Positions 10,055 through 20,000 of a stretch of 64,000 nucleotides of DNA are shown here, in pieces (the first letter of the stretch is position 1; the number at the start of each line of letters is the position of its first letter). The notes under the pieces are model-generated. The model was not told the origin of the DNA. It was given only the letters and a program-made list of their open reading frames with translations, and ran no database searches. The position numbers and the translations under genes were made by a program. This DNA is from Albula goreensis (Eukaryota; Chordata; Actinopteri; Albuliformes; Albulidae), in assembly GCA_022829145.1 (NCBI GenBank), contig CM040748.1:24684501-24748500 (forward strand). Reading direction: 5' to 3'.

Positions 10055-12484
10055 TGTGTGTGAGTGTGTGTGTGTGTGTGCGCGCGTGTGTGCGCGTGTG
10101 TGCGCGTGTGTGTGTGGTACAGCAAGAAAGAGAATGGGAGGGAGAGGGGGCTGGTATTTGCACTGTACTGAAAGGAAAGAGGGAATTTTAACTAGAGCGA
10201 TTTGGTCACATCTGGTATTGATTTCCATCGTAAGGCACACTTAATAAGCATGTCTTTGAAGCTCAGGCCTTTCATTTCATGCACAAAGACTCGCGCAATT
10301 GGTAGGCGCTCAAATTCTTCAACGATTGTATCAGGCGGCATCACATGCACCTCTTTGTTTTATAGGAACAATATGAATTTGTGTGCATGCATACACGCTG
10401 GTGCATGATCCACACAAAAAAGACAGGAATTCTGTCCGTTTGAAACAAGCCATCAGCTATTCGCATGTGTCAGTAAGAAAGATTGAGCTCTATTTTCAAC
10501 CACAGGGATGACACATGTTGTCATTTTCTTAATTACCAGAGACTGGTAGAGTATTCCCCATGGTATGTGGATTGTGGGATACATGGTGTGTATGTAGATG
10601 TAGGGATAACTCATGTAAACATATACATATGGGTCACAGTGATATCCTAGTCACACGTAGTTCTTTACTGAGGGTTATGCCTAGAAAAAAGAAAAATACA
10701 TTGAAAACCGATGGCTTTAATAGCTGAATATGTGTGGAGTTGGTTAATTTCAACATGGCAGAAATTCAACAAAGAACAGTGCAGCCAGGACTGCCAGACG
10801 ATATTGGTGCCAGATGTTGCAGAGAGAAAATCTTGCCACATAAAACATGTTCCAATGGAAAGACTTTATTCTCCTCCTCCTCCTCTCTTTTTTTCAATCA
10901 AATAAGAGCAGTGTTTCTTGTTTGAAGCTTTTGTGGGGGAGGATGTTGCTTTTTCCTGAGAAATAAGGTTGTAATTATATGAAATGTCATATGGCTTTTA
11001 TTTTATTTGATTTTATTTACAAAGTTCCATTTGGCTCGCAAAAGAACTGTGGACCATTTCCGAATTGCATTTTGTTGCGGGTGAAAAATCGCCAGCTTTA
11101 TAGAGACATAAAGCCTCTCATTTTATTGGACCTTCTTGCAAATCAAAACGTAATACTGAATGCGTGGCTTTTTTTCTTCTTCTCCGTTTTATGACCTAAA
11201 CCTGAGTGAGAGGCCTCCCAGCTGTCATACTCTCGCAACCTATGCCTTTTGCTTGCCAGACATTTAGCTTATGTTTTAATTAAGATGCATTGAAAAAATG
11301 TGCACATTGTTTGTATGACTTAGTCAACTTCGCTCATAAAACACAAGGTATAGGAATTCCAGGGCTCAGCAGACATTGGTGAAATGAGGCATTTTCCATT
11401 ACAAAGCTAATCATTAAAACTCCCCTGCTGATCTCTCGCCTTTTAAAGCAAGGGGAAAATCATTAGCAACCCAGCGGACTCGCGGACCAAAATGAACCCT
11501 CAGATTTTTTTTCAGGCCCTAGCTATGTGACCTCCCGACCTCAAGCAGACCCTCGCTGTCTGAATTACTGCCTTTCCCGGGTCTCCCCCTCCGGCCAGAC
11601 CTGTTTCCAATCTGGCAGACACGAGGGGGTCGGAGAAAAACGCCTCTTCTCTCTTCCTCCTCTCTCTGTTCTCTGCTAGTGATTGGAGAGTTATGGAGAG
11701 AAAGCAGACAGTGCGTGTGTGGAGGTGTGTGTGCTCGGGGGAATAGGCAGACTCGCAGGCACCCGAAATTTCAACCTTTGCAACGGAAAACCCTTCATTT
11801 GACAGCGGGTGCACTTCAGAAGTTTCTAGACAGAGGAGTTCAGAGACAGAGGGGGGATTCAAGATGGCTTCTAATTAGGTTTTTTTTATTTAATGAGACC
11901 TTTCTGGGTTTGGATGGGAGCTTTAAAATGATGGACGGAGTGGTTGTGGACTTGTGGCTTTTTCGACTCGCTCTATTATTTTATTGGTAGCTGTAGTTTT
12001 AGAAATTGTGTTTATGCTTGAAGCATCTAGGTTTTTGTTGCTTTTTTGTGGTGCTGGGGGGGTAGGTTAACATGTCTTAGGATGGTGTTTGTTCTTTGTC
12101 CTTGGAAGGCCGGTTGGTGTTTAATTGCATTCATTCTTGACAGTTGGCTCACTGAGACTCTAGCCCTATAATTGTACATTGCACAATGGAGTACGCCTTT
12201 TGTAAGAGCCTTACTTGATCAGAAACATATAATTGCAAACGGATAACATCGCTTCAGCAAATAACACTGCTTTGAAAAAGCTACTGCGGTCGCCTGCCTT
12301 TGGCTGGCTTGGTTGGCCTTTTTTTTAACGCCCCTGGTTTCCTCTGCTCTCTTCCAGGTACTACTTCAAGAAGGCAAGCGATGAGTTTGAGTGTGGGGCT
12401 GTTTTTGAGGAGGTGTGGGACGACGGGACCGTCCTGCCCATGTACGAGGGCAAGATCCTTGGGAAGGTTGAGAGGATGGACTGA
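3287..12484 (+). CDS. axin2: Axin2 (conductin), exons 4-11, 5' part outside window
   Basis: Axin2 is a cytoplasmic scaffold of the beta-catenin destruction complex. It holds GSK3, CK1, APC and beta-catenin together so that beta-catenin is phosphorylated and degraded, and as a Wnt target it gives negative feedback. Eight exons join in frame (103, 141, 524, 183, 237, 96, 168 and 127 coding bp) to 525 full codons ending in KVERMD. The total is 1579 bp, against 1576 bp for the same human exons as I recall them. Seen in order: the GSK3-binding helix, the beta-catenin-binding helix, a histidine-rich run, the linker and the DIX domain. Axin1 is excluded because [13 protein letters not shown], CCxHSK-like cysteine/histidine spacing and [15 protein letters not shown] match Axin2. 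The N-terminal tankyrase and RGS regions are outside the window. No frameshift or stop is seen. Confidence 0.97.
3390..5070 (+). other. axin2: axin2 intron 4
   Basis: This 1681-bp intron begins GTAAGT and ends CGCCCCGCAG. It is rich in C and G runs (3600-3700, 3900-3960, 4050-4090, 4600) and contains one perfect TCF/LEF-type site, GCTTTGATC, at 3833-3841. The open frames on both strands are low-complexity and do not look coding. Confidence 0.85.
3833..3841 (+). promoter_or_regulatory. TCF/LEF-type site in intron 4
   Basis: GCTTTGATC matches the TCF/LEF consensus SCTTTGATS exactly. Axin2 is a known direct Wnt/TCF target, with published sites in its promoter and first intron. A site in this intron is only suggestive, because about two such matches are expected by chance in 64 kb. 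Confidence 0.3.
5071..5211 (+). CDS. axin2: axin2 exon 5, GSK3-binding helix
   Basis: The exon is 141 bp (47 codons), phase 0 at both ends, the same length as human exon 5. It encodes [20 protein letters not shown] followed by [20 protein letters not shown] and RLQQIQE. The VEPxxFAxxLIxRLE stretch corresponds to the amphipathic helix of Axin that binds GSK3-beta. The acceptor is CCCCGCAG and the donor is GTGAGA. Confidence 0.96.
5212..6134 (+). other. axin2: axin2 intron 5
   Basis: This 923-bp intron carries a five-copy 34-bp minisatellite (5291-5460) starting 80 bases after the donor. The rest is unremarkable AT-rich intron. The acceptor follows a GT-rich tract and ends GTGTAG, a weak pyrimidine tract, but the following reading frame is unambiguous. 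Confidence 0.85.
5291..5460 (+). repeat. Minisatellite, 34-bp unit x 5
   Basis: Five essentially identical 34-bp units lie head to tail. Each starts TGTGTATGTGTGTTTATGCG and ends GTGTGTGACCG, and each contains the 8-bp palindrome ATGCGCAT. A partial sixth unit follows. The lack of divergence between units suggests recent expansion. Confidence 0.95.
6135..6658 (+). CDS. axin2: axin2 exon 6, beta-catenin-binding region
   Basis: The exon is 524 bp (174 codons plus 2 bases), phase 0 in and phase 2 out; the human exon is 512 bp. It starts [32 protein letters not shown] then CQSPG is the helix that docks on the beta-catenin armadillo groove, with the SP-rich segment phosphorylated by GSK3/CK1 next (SPRSRSPD). 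A histidine run [11 protein letters not shown] and a cysteine/histidine stretch (CLCPAGG to [10 protein letters not shown]) follow. The exon is GC-rich, so the antisense strand is also open; that antisense frame is not a gene. The donor is GTGAGC at 6659. Confidence 0.96.
6659..7267 (+). other. axin2: axin2 intron 6
   Basis: This 609-bp AT-rich intron has an A homopolymer near 6906-6926, a T homopolymer near 7239-7250, and the acceptor TTTGCAACAG. Nothing else is supported. Confidence 0.85.
7268..7450 (+). CDS. axin2: axin2 exon 7
   Basis: The exon is 183 bp (61 codons), entering and leaving in phase 2; the human exon is 195 bp. The peptide starts [16 protein letters not shown], has a glycine/serine-rich middle, and ends in the conserved [18 protein letters not shown]. 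The middle is the least conserved part of Axin2, and the VWQW helix is shared with Axin1 (IMQWI). Confidence 0.93.
7451..7845 (+). other. axin2: axin2 intron 7
   Basis: This 395-bp intron runs from GTGAGT to TCTTCAG. A TCF-like TCTTTGATT occurs at 7825-7833, just inside the acceptor tract. Nothing else is seen. Confidence 0.85.
7846..8082 (+). CDS. axin2: axin2 exon 8
   Basis: The exon is 237 bp (79 codons), phase 2 at both ends; the human exon is 234 bp. It encodes [20 protein letters not shown], a glycine/histidine linker, then [20 protein letters not shown] and [16 protein letters not shown]. The [20 protein letters not shown] block is a hallmark of the Axin family just before the DIX linker. 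The donor is GTACGG. Confidence 0.95.
8083..8517 (+). other. axin2: axin2 intron 8
   Basis: This 435-bp intron runs from GTACGG to TTTTTCAG. No repeat or motif of note is seen. Confidence 0.85.
8518..8613 (+). CDS. axin2: axin2 exon 9
   Basis: The exon is 96 bp (32 codons), phase 2 at both ends and the same length as human. It encodes [20 protein letters not shown] then [11 protein letters not shown], matching the QRDRNH and PSLAPE region of human Axin2. It is the linker before the DIX domain and is serine-rich and probably disordered. The donor is GTATGT. Confidence 0.9.
8614..9442 (+). other. axin2: axin2 intron 9
   Basis: This 829-bp intron contains a (CCCT)n tract at 9111-9137, a G-quadruplex motif on the minus (template) strand. 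A balanced block at 8870-9050 could be regulatory but is unproven. The acceptor is CTCTCTGCAG. Confidence 0.85.
9111..9137 (-). repeat. (CCCT)n tract; minus-strand G-quadruplex motif
   Basis: A run of CCCT units reads as repeated GGGA on the minus strand, giving more than four G3 runs with single-base loops. It is in the template strand of axin2 intron 9. Confidence 0.8.
9443..9610 (+). CDS. axin2: axin2 exon 10, first half of DIX domain
   Basis: The exon is 168 bp (56 codons), phase 2 at both ends, identical in length to the human exon. After [16 protein letters not shown] it begins the DIX domain with [20 protein letters not shown], then [22 protein letters not shown] is a ubiquitin-like fold that polymerises head to tail and binds Dishevelled. 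The donor is GTAAAA. Confidence 0.97.
9611..12357 (+). other. axin2: axin2 intron 10
   Basis: This 2747-bp intron splits the DIX domain. It holds a (TG)n tract at 10006-10117. A balanced region at 11380-11520 has two TAATCATTA/ATCATTA-like homeodomain motifs and looks like possible conserved regulatory DNA. The acceptor is CTCTCTTCCAG. Confidence 0.85.
10006..10117 (+). repeat. (TG)n microsatellite with CG interruptions
   Basis: This imperfect TG array has GA breaks and, from 10080, repeated CGCG/GCGC steps. Long alternating purine-pyrimidine DNA of this kind is prone to the Z form. Confidence 0.95.
12358..12484 (+). CDS. axin2: axin2 exon 11, end of DIX domain and stop
   Basis: The coding part is 127 bp, equal to human. 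It encodes [20 protein letters not shown], then [20 protein letters not shown] and D, followed by TGA at 12482-12484. This is the second half of the DIX fold. The exon continues into the 3' UTR. Confidence 0.97.
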
Positions 12485-13066
12485 GGCCCTCCGCCCCACA
12501 AGACCCACCAGCTGAAGGATTAAAACCAAACTCTGGGGGGGAGGGGGGAGGGATAAAGCATCACATTCGGGGGTTTGGACTGACTCTCGAAGATGCCTCT
12601 TTGAGAAAAATAAAGCTAAATAGATTTAATATATCCAGCAAACCGCAGGAACAAGAATCTTTTGAAGGAACACGAGCCAATGAAGTACGGGGAGGCGGGA
12701 GCAGAAAGACCCCCCCTAAGCCCCCCGCCCATGACTTTAAACCAACCAGCCTTACAAACACAAGGGAATGGTATTGGGACCGAGTGTGGAGCCCGGAGCA
12801 CAGCTCTACCGGACAGACCAGTACAGGAGAAACACTATGAATATAACCACTGTTTGAAGATGCAGATGACTGTTTCTTTTTTTAAAGACTGCAGAGCACA
12901 AAGACAAGGCTTCCCGCAGTGATTTCAAATATGGACTGATGTCGAAACCCAATGTTGTGCTACTGCTACCCTTTCTAGTGCTTATTTTAAATGTTCATAT
13001 ACGTGTGCATATACATAACTGCATATATGTATATATACATGTATTATATAATGCTTTTTTGTCATG

Positions 13067-13093
13067 ATTAAAGTTTTATAAATATTTATTAAA
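13067..13093 (+). terminator. axin2: Proximal poly(A) signals (two ATTAAA)
   Basis: ATTAAA occurs at 13067-13072 and 13088-13093, followed by a moderately T/GT-rich stretch (CTGTCGTTC, CTGTGTCC). This could give a 3' UTR of about 0.6 kb. Confidence 0.45.
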
Positions 13094-14036
13094 ACTGTCG
13101 TTCCCCTCCTGCCCCTGTGTCCAGAAGATGGACAAGCTGCTTTCTATAATTGGGAGAAAACAATAGTGATCTTTCCAATGTTATAAATGCAAGGTCAGAG
13201 TCCTAGCCCCAACAACAAACTAAGCTGTACCAGGAGTCTCTGAAGGCTAATCGCTCACCAGTGTCCTCTGCTCTAGAAGTAACTCCTGGTCTTAATCATG
13301 CTGCTGCTGTTTCTGGGTATCCCTCAGTTTTCTGTGTAGAATAGGATTTCCAGTACAACCCCAACCTTTTCATTTTGCGTCTAGTGCCTTTGTTTGTGGA
13401 CCAGGCATCGGACAGGAAACAAAAAGGAATAGAGAAACATTTTAAAGGATATATACAAAATGAGACCTGGAGCACAAATCCTAACATCAGACAGCACGAG
13501 GAAGTGTTTACATTAAACAGAGCAAGCACACCAAAATGATCTATAGCAAAACAAATGTAGTTTTCCCTTGTAGAAAAGTTGCCAATGTGTGTAGTGAAAG
13601 TGTTTCCATTGCAGTCACTTAGCTACACATGCAACATCTCGGAGAAAAGGCCCTCCATGGCTACATTATGTTGTAAAACACTAAAAACAGAGCTCCTGTA
13701 TATATTGTAATTATGCATTGTAAACATCAGAAAAGAATACACTATTGCTAGTGTTTTATTAGTACAGCACCTGTGCCTACATGGACTCCATACCATGTGT
13801 TACCCTGATTCAGGGTTTGATCTTCCCTTGGTTTTCAGAGGGGTTTTATGTTGAAAAGATATTTTTATGCTTTTAATATCTTGTAATCATGTTTTCACTT
13901 TTTTGTTTTGTTTTTGTTTTTTTGCCATGGCATATTTTTGTTCTATCTAAACTGTAAATTATGCATTATATAAAGAGTTTCATTTAAAGATTACTTGGTA
14001 CTATAATTATTGTAATTATTAAGAGATGTAGCCTTT

Positions 14037-14042
14037 ATTAAA
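14037..14042 (+). terminator. axin2: Distal poly(A) signal ATTAAA
   Basis: ATTAAA is followed about 45 bases later by a strong GT-rich downstream element (GTGTTGTGTGTTTGTGGTGT at 14085-14104). It is the best candidate for the main axin2 3' end. Confidence 0.65.
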
Positions 14043-14064
14043 ATTTTATATTTTTCAAATGAAA

Positions 14065-16129
14065 GCCCTGTGTCTCCTGGCGCCTGTGTTGTGTGTTTGT
14101 GGTGTCTCTGGTAGCCCTTGGTGTGGCTGTCAGGGACAGGAAGTGGCTAGTGAGCACAGTTAATGTGCTGGAATGTTGTAAACTGGCTCCCGGATTGGCT
14201 ATTTCCATGATACACGAGGCTAAGGCAACATTTAAAACTGGAGACTTGACTTCAGTGTGTTTATGTATGTCGAAGGGAAAAAAGGAAAGGGAGGGAAAAA
14301 AATTTCACACAAATACAGGCAAGGTAGTACCCAAGCTCTGTGTGCTGTCTGGAGTCGCAGGAAGTCCTGGACAAATGAAGCTAAAAAGAAGGACAGGAAA
14401 TAGTTTCCACTTGTTGTAGAAGCAGGTTTGGTAGAAGTAAGAACCCCCCAGGAGGGGAATTAAAAGAGGAATGCAGCCTGTAGCACCAGAATATTCATGT
14501 AAGATCTTCTTAGGATGCAGGGTAGGCCAACCAGCAGGCATCGAAAAGAAAACCGCAAGGTCATTGGATCACACTAAGAACAGACACAGAGAGGAAAGCC
14601 AGTTCCTTCCTGTGAATTTAATCTTCAGATTTTTCACAGCCTGCTAACAAAAATGCCTTGCTGGGGGTACTATAGGCTCCCACGTAGTCCAAAAATGACG
14701 TGGACATTCATCTGCCTGCTTGTGATGTAAATAACAGGCTTGTGATACTGTGCAACAATGTTCATCTGGCTCAGATTTTGTTGTAAGAGAGATTGTTTCC
14801 TCCCATTTAAAAATCAAACAGAAAGCGTGCTGAACCTCTTGCGTACCCCCTCCTCTGGGCCTCAGTACACCTGTCCAGCCACTGCAGAGGAAGTCTGCAC
14901 TGTCAGCCTGTGGTCAGGGGGCACCCAAACCCATTTCATACTTGGTTCATTGTTGACAACTATACTAAAATGCCAGTACAGAATTTTGCTTTGAAAAATT
15001 TTTAGCATGTTGCATATTTCCAAACCGCAGCACAGGTTTTTGCTGTGTCTTTTCTCAGCCGGAGTGATTCCGCTATCTGTGGAGTTTCCACTGAGCACAA
15101 TGTGACATCTGAAGAACATAGAATTCTGCTACTCTAATTGTGTTCTCTCTACCTCATTGTTTTTATATTGATCTATAGGTCAGACTCCCTGACTTCCTTT
15201 TTTCAGCTTCTTTTAGCTTTAATGGTGATCTTGATCTTGCCTGTCTCTGGGTGACCCTTTCTGTCTGTCCTCGTCTTCCATCACTTGCTCTTTTTCCCAG
15301 TCAGTGGCAGTGTCAATTTTAGAGTTGTGCATAAATAAAAGTAGGTTGGGACTACAAGGGATTTGGCTGGGAAGATTATGTGGACAAATGTAGAGAACCA
15401 CTTTTTGTGAGGACCTGACCAGGTTTAACAGCCCTCTTCTTTCAAAGAGTGCCTTGGCATCTTTCATGAGTTTAATATGTCATATGAAGGACTGTACAAG
15501 GCAGTACCTCTATTTCTGTGCATTAGGGCAGAGTTATGTTTGGTTCAGAAGAAAGAGTGCCCCTCCATTGACCTACCCACATCTCTCCCAGCAGAACTCA
15601 TTTTCCCAGAATGTCTCCCATCCATGTACTAACCAAGCCCCCACCTGCTTAGCTGCAGGGATTTTACATGCAATGGGTCCAGGATAGTATGACTACTGCT
15701 GTAGTAATTAACAACATGTGCAGTGCAAATTGGCTGTGAATGAGGGCATCTGCCAATGCCTTAATGAGTATAATAATGTAGGAATAGGGGGAAGGGTGGT
15801 GGCTGCATACACAGGATGGGTTTTTATTGACATTTTAAGATGTGTTTGGGGAGAAAAGCAAGTAACGTTCAATCCCTTAATCTTTTCTTGGTTCCAGGAT
15901 AACTCACATCTGTTGTCAGATGCACAAAGCGGTGGGTGGGGGGAGGGAGAGTCGTTGTTTTCCCTGTGTACCCTCTTCATTTCCTTCATTAAAGGAAAGA
16001 ACACAGCCGTGAGGAGGAATGCTTCACGTGGACACTGAGAGCTTTAGTGCTTGATGGACGGCTCTTTAAGGTAAGGGGCCTGATTGTGTGTGCGTGCATC
16101 ACAATACTCCAACAACTGCATTTTTCAGC
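14065..16129. other. Intergenic, nothing recognised
   Basis: The region lies directly downstream of axin2. Open frames are short and unlike known proteins. No tRNA, repeat or transposon is recognised. Confidence 0.6.
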
Positions 16130-16560
16130 CTCAATTCTCTGGTGACTCTGTGCATGGATCAGGTACTACCCATGCAGCTGCACTGGGAGGAATTAGGGTG
16201 GAAATGGGGCCTGTGAGGTTTTCATTTGGCTAATTGGAGGATTAGATCGCACTGGAAACTTGCCTTGCCTCCCACAGACAATACAAACAAGTAATGAAGC
16301 ACTCCGGACCCTGGTGAGAAATCTCAGGCATATTTGTTTCAATTATCCTGCTTTAATTTGCTCTTCAGTTAAAATTAATAAATGCAGCATTAATTTAGTC
16401 ACCAGAGCCCTGCTGTGCTGAAGAGTGAGTGGGGAAGTTGGTGGGCACACAAGCGCTTACCGACAAGCTTACCAGCAAACATCTGCTTGGCCTGGGTAAT
16501 TATTTCACTCTAAAAATTCTGCTCGCCATTAGACACTATGAAACCAAAGGCAAGGGGTTT
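16130..16560. promoter_or_regulatory. Candidate conserved non-coding element
   Basis: The block has balanced composition without simple repeats and is rich in homeodomain-type cores: GCTAATTG, TTAATTTAG, GTAATTATTT and AAAATTAATAA. It has the texture of vertebrate developmental enhancers, about 2-2.5 kb past the axin2 3' end. Conservation was not tested. Confidence 0.25.
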
Positions 16561-16914
16561 ACTATAGGCCAGGTGTAACCCTGAACCCCCCACCCCCACC
16601 CCCCACGCACACACACACACACACATGCACATACTGGCATTCACCATTCAACCTTTACATTTCTGTTTACACTACTTCCTGTGTCTGTTTTCATTCAATT
16701 GGAAAACCATCTATGAAAAGTGCCCTCAATTTCCATTTTATCTAATGGCTTGATCAATGAACCTTGACTACTGCTCTACTCTAGCCACCCACTCCTAAAC
16801 TACCCCCTCCCCCCGCCATTGATAAATGACCTACTCTGATAAAACAGAAACAAGTGAGAGACACGGATAAACATAGATTTTTTTCTTGCCTATGTTTGCT
16901 CTCTTCTCTCTCTA
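16561..16914. other. Intergenic with C-rich and (CA)n stretch
   Basis: A CCCCACCC run near 16588-16606 is followed by a short (CA)n at 16608-16624. The rest is unremarkable. Confidence 0.6.
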
Positions 16915-17190
16915 ATCAGAGTGCTAACTGTCCCATTCATTTGACTGTGTGTTGTAGTAATTGGCATTTTGCATGGTTTTGGCCATTGTAAACATGCCTG
17001 TGTGAGGCTGTTAAAGCTGGCAGGCTACATTAGCTCGCATGGCAGGCAGAGGCTATTGTGCTGCTTGCCTTTGTAGATTTGCCGTGGGTTTTTAAATCGC
17101 CTTTTCATATGCAAGTCCTTGCTAATGCATTTAATTGCCAGGTAAAATCATTTTTTGACAATCCATTTAATTATTTGATTGTACAGTAAC
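16915..17190. promoter_or_regulatory. Candidate conserved non-coding element
   Basis: The block contains an octamer-like ATATGCAAGTCC near 17107, TAATGCATTTAATTG, GTAATTGGCATTTTGCAT and several TGCC/GGCA motifs. It has high sequence complexity. Identification as an enhancer is by texture only. Confidence 0.25.
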
Positions 17191-17486
17191 CATAAAGAGG
17201 GTAAGGCAGAGAAGGACAGATAGGAGAAGAGGAACAAGAAGGAGAGACAGAGAAAGAGAAACAGAAAGAGAAAGAGAAGGGCCATTGCCAGAATACACAT
17301 CAAAGCTATGCCTTGATGTTGATGTTGAATGGGCATTAATGGTTTCTGAAGGCAAGAGATTGCAGGAAAAAAAGAGAGGGAAAGAAAAAAAATTAAACCC
17401 TCTCCTACAATCCCGCCAGCAATCTCGGCAAATGCATAAACATTGGGATCCTCTGCCAGAGAGAGAGAGAGAGAGGAGAGAGAGAT
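17191..17486 (+). repeat. Polypurine (GA-rich) tracts
   Basis: Two purine-rich stretches (17206-17281 and 17345-17395) and a (GA)n at 17459-17485 occur in one 300-bp region. Some lines of the reverse strand are open and leucine/serine-rich purely because of this composition. Confidence 0.8.
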
Positions 17487-18180
17487 GGGAGGGAGGGGAG
17501 GCAGAACAAAACGAGTTCAAAGGGATCTGAGAGTTTTCATGTAAAGTTTAGAGTTTAACACAGGCCTGGCTGCTGGCAGAGCTCCTCTTGTTGTTTGAAC
17601 TTTTGTCTGTAAAAAACTGTTGCCACCAGGGCTGGTCTCACTGACAGAGCCTGGACATTAGTATCACTCTACAGGGTCTTCCCATCCCTCATATCTGCAT
17701 TTATAACTCATATAGGATTTTGCCAAGGCAGAGGTACTTCAAGAGATACCAAGAAACTAATGCTTTGTTTTTGTATCCAATAAAGCTTCACTGTTTCAGA
17801 GCAGGCATTGACTCCAGTTCATTGTTTATTAAGGGAAAAGGTCCCCAAGTATCTAAAATAAATGATAAACACTCATGTGTGTGTTTAACTCTCCAGTTTG
17901 TAAATTATAGTATTCTATGTCACTTTTTTATTTTGCATTTTTTCACAAATCATGTGAACGGGGTTTTGGTTATATGTATATATTATTTCTTTATTCAAAC
18001 AAATAAAAATTTTCTGAGATTCAGCTGCCCCTTGGAGAAATATATGTTGGGCTACACTTACTCTATATTCCTCATTTGCAATTACGTGAAAATGCCTGAG
18101 AGGTAATGAGCCATGTTTATGTTTTTACATTATTTCTCTTAAAATGATCAGATGGTTTTGTTATTTTCTGTTTTTTCAGC
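17487..18180. other. Intergenic, nothing recognised
   Basis: This AT-rich DNA has an unconvincing 128-residue open frame starting at 17720 that matches no family I know. Confidence 0.55.
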
Positions 18181-18350
18181 TAGCAACTGGGGCAGTATAC
18201 AATATCATGACTAAGGTGCATAACTGGAACTTAGAGGGCTAGAGGGCCAAACCCCAGTCTGACCAGCTGTTGGGCCACTAAGCAAAGCTAACCTCAGTGG
18301 CTCATGTTTAGTTTGGATAAAAGCATTAGCTACATATTTGTAATGTATGT
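18181..18350 (+). mobile_element. Degenerate tRNA-derived SINE with L2-type tail
   Basis: The segment contains a decayed B-box-like region (CCAAACCCCAGTCTGACCAG), the typical middle GCTGTTGGGCCACTAAGCAA, and the tail TTTGGATAAAAGCATTAGCT followed by TGTAATG repeats. The order head, middle and GGATA tail matches fish SINEs on the + strand. Confidence 0.7.
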
Positions 18351-19835
18351 AACTACATAGATCATGGGCATTCTTCCCAAGAATGTACCAGTGGAACATG
18401 TGAGCCAGTGTGAACTGGTTTACATAAATATGCTCAACCACAAATGTGTTGGTAGCACACCCATTGAAAGCAGCCAGTGTGGAGGAATTATGTTATCTGT
18501 ATTAAAGATAAATCTACACCTGTGCAATGATATTTTATACCTATTCATGTCCCTCCTCTGTCCTGTCTTACTGTCTATTGTGAGGTGTGGCAACCACATC
18601 AGTATTTTATTTATTTTGGCATACAGTACTCATTTTTAATTTAGCAGAATTAAATCTTTTTTGTTCTTGACGTATACTATACAATAGGTAGTAGAGTAAC
18701 AACCGAATAGGCTGCAAGGTATGAGGTTTAAACCATCTGGGTGTTTGGTAAGTCACAGATTGTGTATATATTATGTATAAAAGGATATAGAAATGTCCCA
18801 TTTCAACCACATCACTTTACCATTCCCTGTGCTGTCTTTCCAAAAAGGCCAGGGGGAGAAACTGAAAGGTGGGAGGGAGAGAGCATGGGTTGGGATCATA
18901 TCAGGGAAAAATGCACTTGAAATCAACCCTCAGTATGTCTCAGATTTAAAAAGCAGGTTAAAATGTTCTTTTCTGACAGTGAAGAGGGGGAGGGGGGAGG
19001 CAGTGTCAGAGATTGAGCTATTGTTACCGTGGCCTTTGAATGAACGTTGACAGGAGACAGCTTCAGAATGTGTCATGTCTTTACTTGCCGCCGTGCCTCT
19101 GGTCTCAACCTAAATTTAGTTTTATGTTTCATTATGTTTGCGGTGGAGTGCCGTGTTTGCGTGTGAATGTCTCAGACTGGGGGTTTAACGGCAGATTACC
19201 TCTGAAACTCATCCAAAACCGCTTTTATCTACAGAGGACTGGCAAGAAGATGCTCTGCTCTCTGTTTTGACTGTAACTTGTGACTTTGGGGAGAGTTAAG
19301 TTCAGCATGATCTTTTTTGCAGTGTGTTTTACTGACTGAATGTGTAAGTACATTTCTCCCCTTCGCTTAAAAAGCCCAGAGGGATCCGTAAAGTCAAGCC
19401 GAGACAGAAACGACTGAGGCCAAATGAAAAGCAAATACTCCTGGGTGAATCTGCTGCTCATTTTCTGTGGTGCAGTTTTGTCATGTTGATGTAGAGGTAC
19501 CCAACACAGAGTGAACAGGGTTTGGAAACCATGGAGTTGCTTTGAACAAGCCCATAAAGGGCTTCAGCTATAGACGATTATTACATGTTCTGGGGTGTCC
19601 ACTACAAAACAAAACAAAACCTGAGTCCATTTTTTATTCTTCCAGGAAGCCCCTGACACACGGCATATATTTAAATCCATTTTTGATTCCTCTCGTTGGT
19701 TCTGCTCTCTCAAAACCTTACCATGTACCAAACTCAATGTAACAGGGCTAGAGCTGACAGCCTTCCGGACTCAGGACCAACCATTCTGCATTAGGAGATG
19801 ATTTACAGAAGTCTCAATTAGTTCAGTAATTACTG
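18351..19835. other. Intergenic, nothing recognised
   Basis: There are no repeats or coding signals. Open frames are under 92 codons and composition is ordinary. Confidence 0.55.
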
Positions 19836-20000
19836 ACCTGATGCTTTTATCCAAAGCTACTTACAGTTGACTAGACTAACCAGGGGTTAAGGGCCTTGCT
19901 CAAGGGCCCAATAGCTGCATTGATCTTGTTGTGGCTGCAGTGAGGTTTGAACCATTAATCTTCCAGGTTTTTGTCAAGTACCTTAGCCACTTCCTGGTCA
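19836..20000 (-). mobile_element. tRNA-derived SINE, minus strand, A and B boxes visible
   Basis: Read on the minus strand it has an A-box-like TGGCTAAGGT (19980-19989) and a B-box GGTTCAAACC (19944-19953). Then come the fish SINE middle GGGCCCTTGAGCAAGGCCCT, and the tail CTTTGGATAAAAGCATC with the GGATA loop. It is the best preserved SINE in the window, and its 5' boundary is approximate. Confidence 0.85.

Larger units (their letters stand above)
12485..14064 (+). other. axin2: axin2 3' UTR
   Basis: About 1.6 kb lies between the stop codon and the last convincing poly(A) signal. It begins GC-rich and becomes AT-rich. It contains TATTTAT near 13084, an alternating purine-pyrimidine stretch at 13000-13050, and a TGCTGCTGCTG near 13300. 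The end is set from the ATTAAA at 14037 and the GT-rich sequence after 14085; the exact cleavage base is inferred. Confidence 0.75.

Noticed and set aside
9897-10240. Histidine/threonine- and cysteine/valine-rich frames
   Set aside because: They are translations of the (TG)n array. The same applies to the frames at 27627-28000, 37651-38146, 40361-40742 and 43233-43766.
12609-12614. AATAAA 125 bases after the axin2 stop
   Set aside because: The hexamer is canonical, but no GT- or T-rich downstream element follows, and better signals lie at 13067 and 14037.
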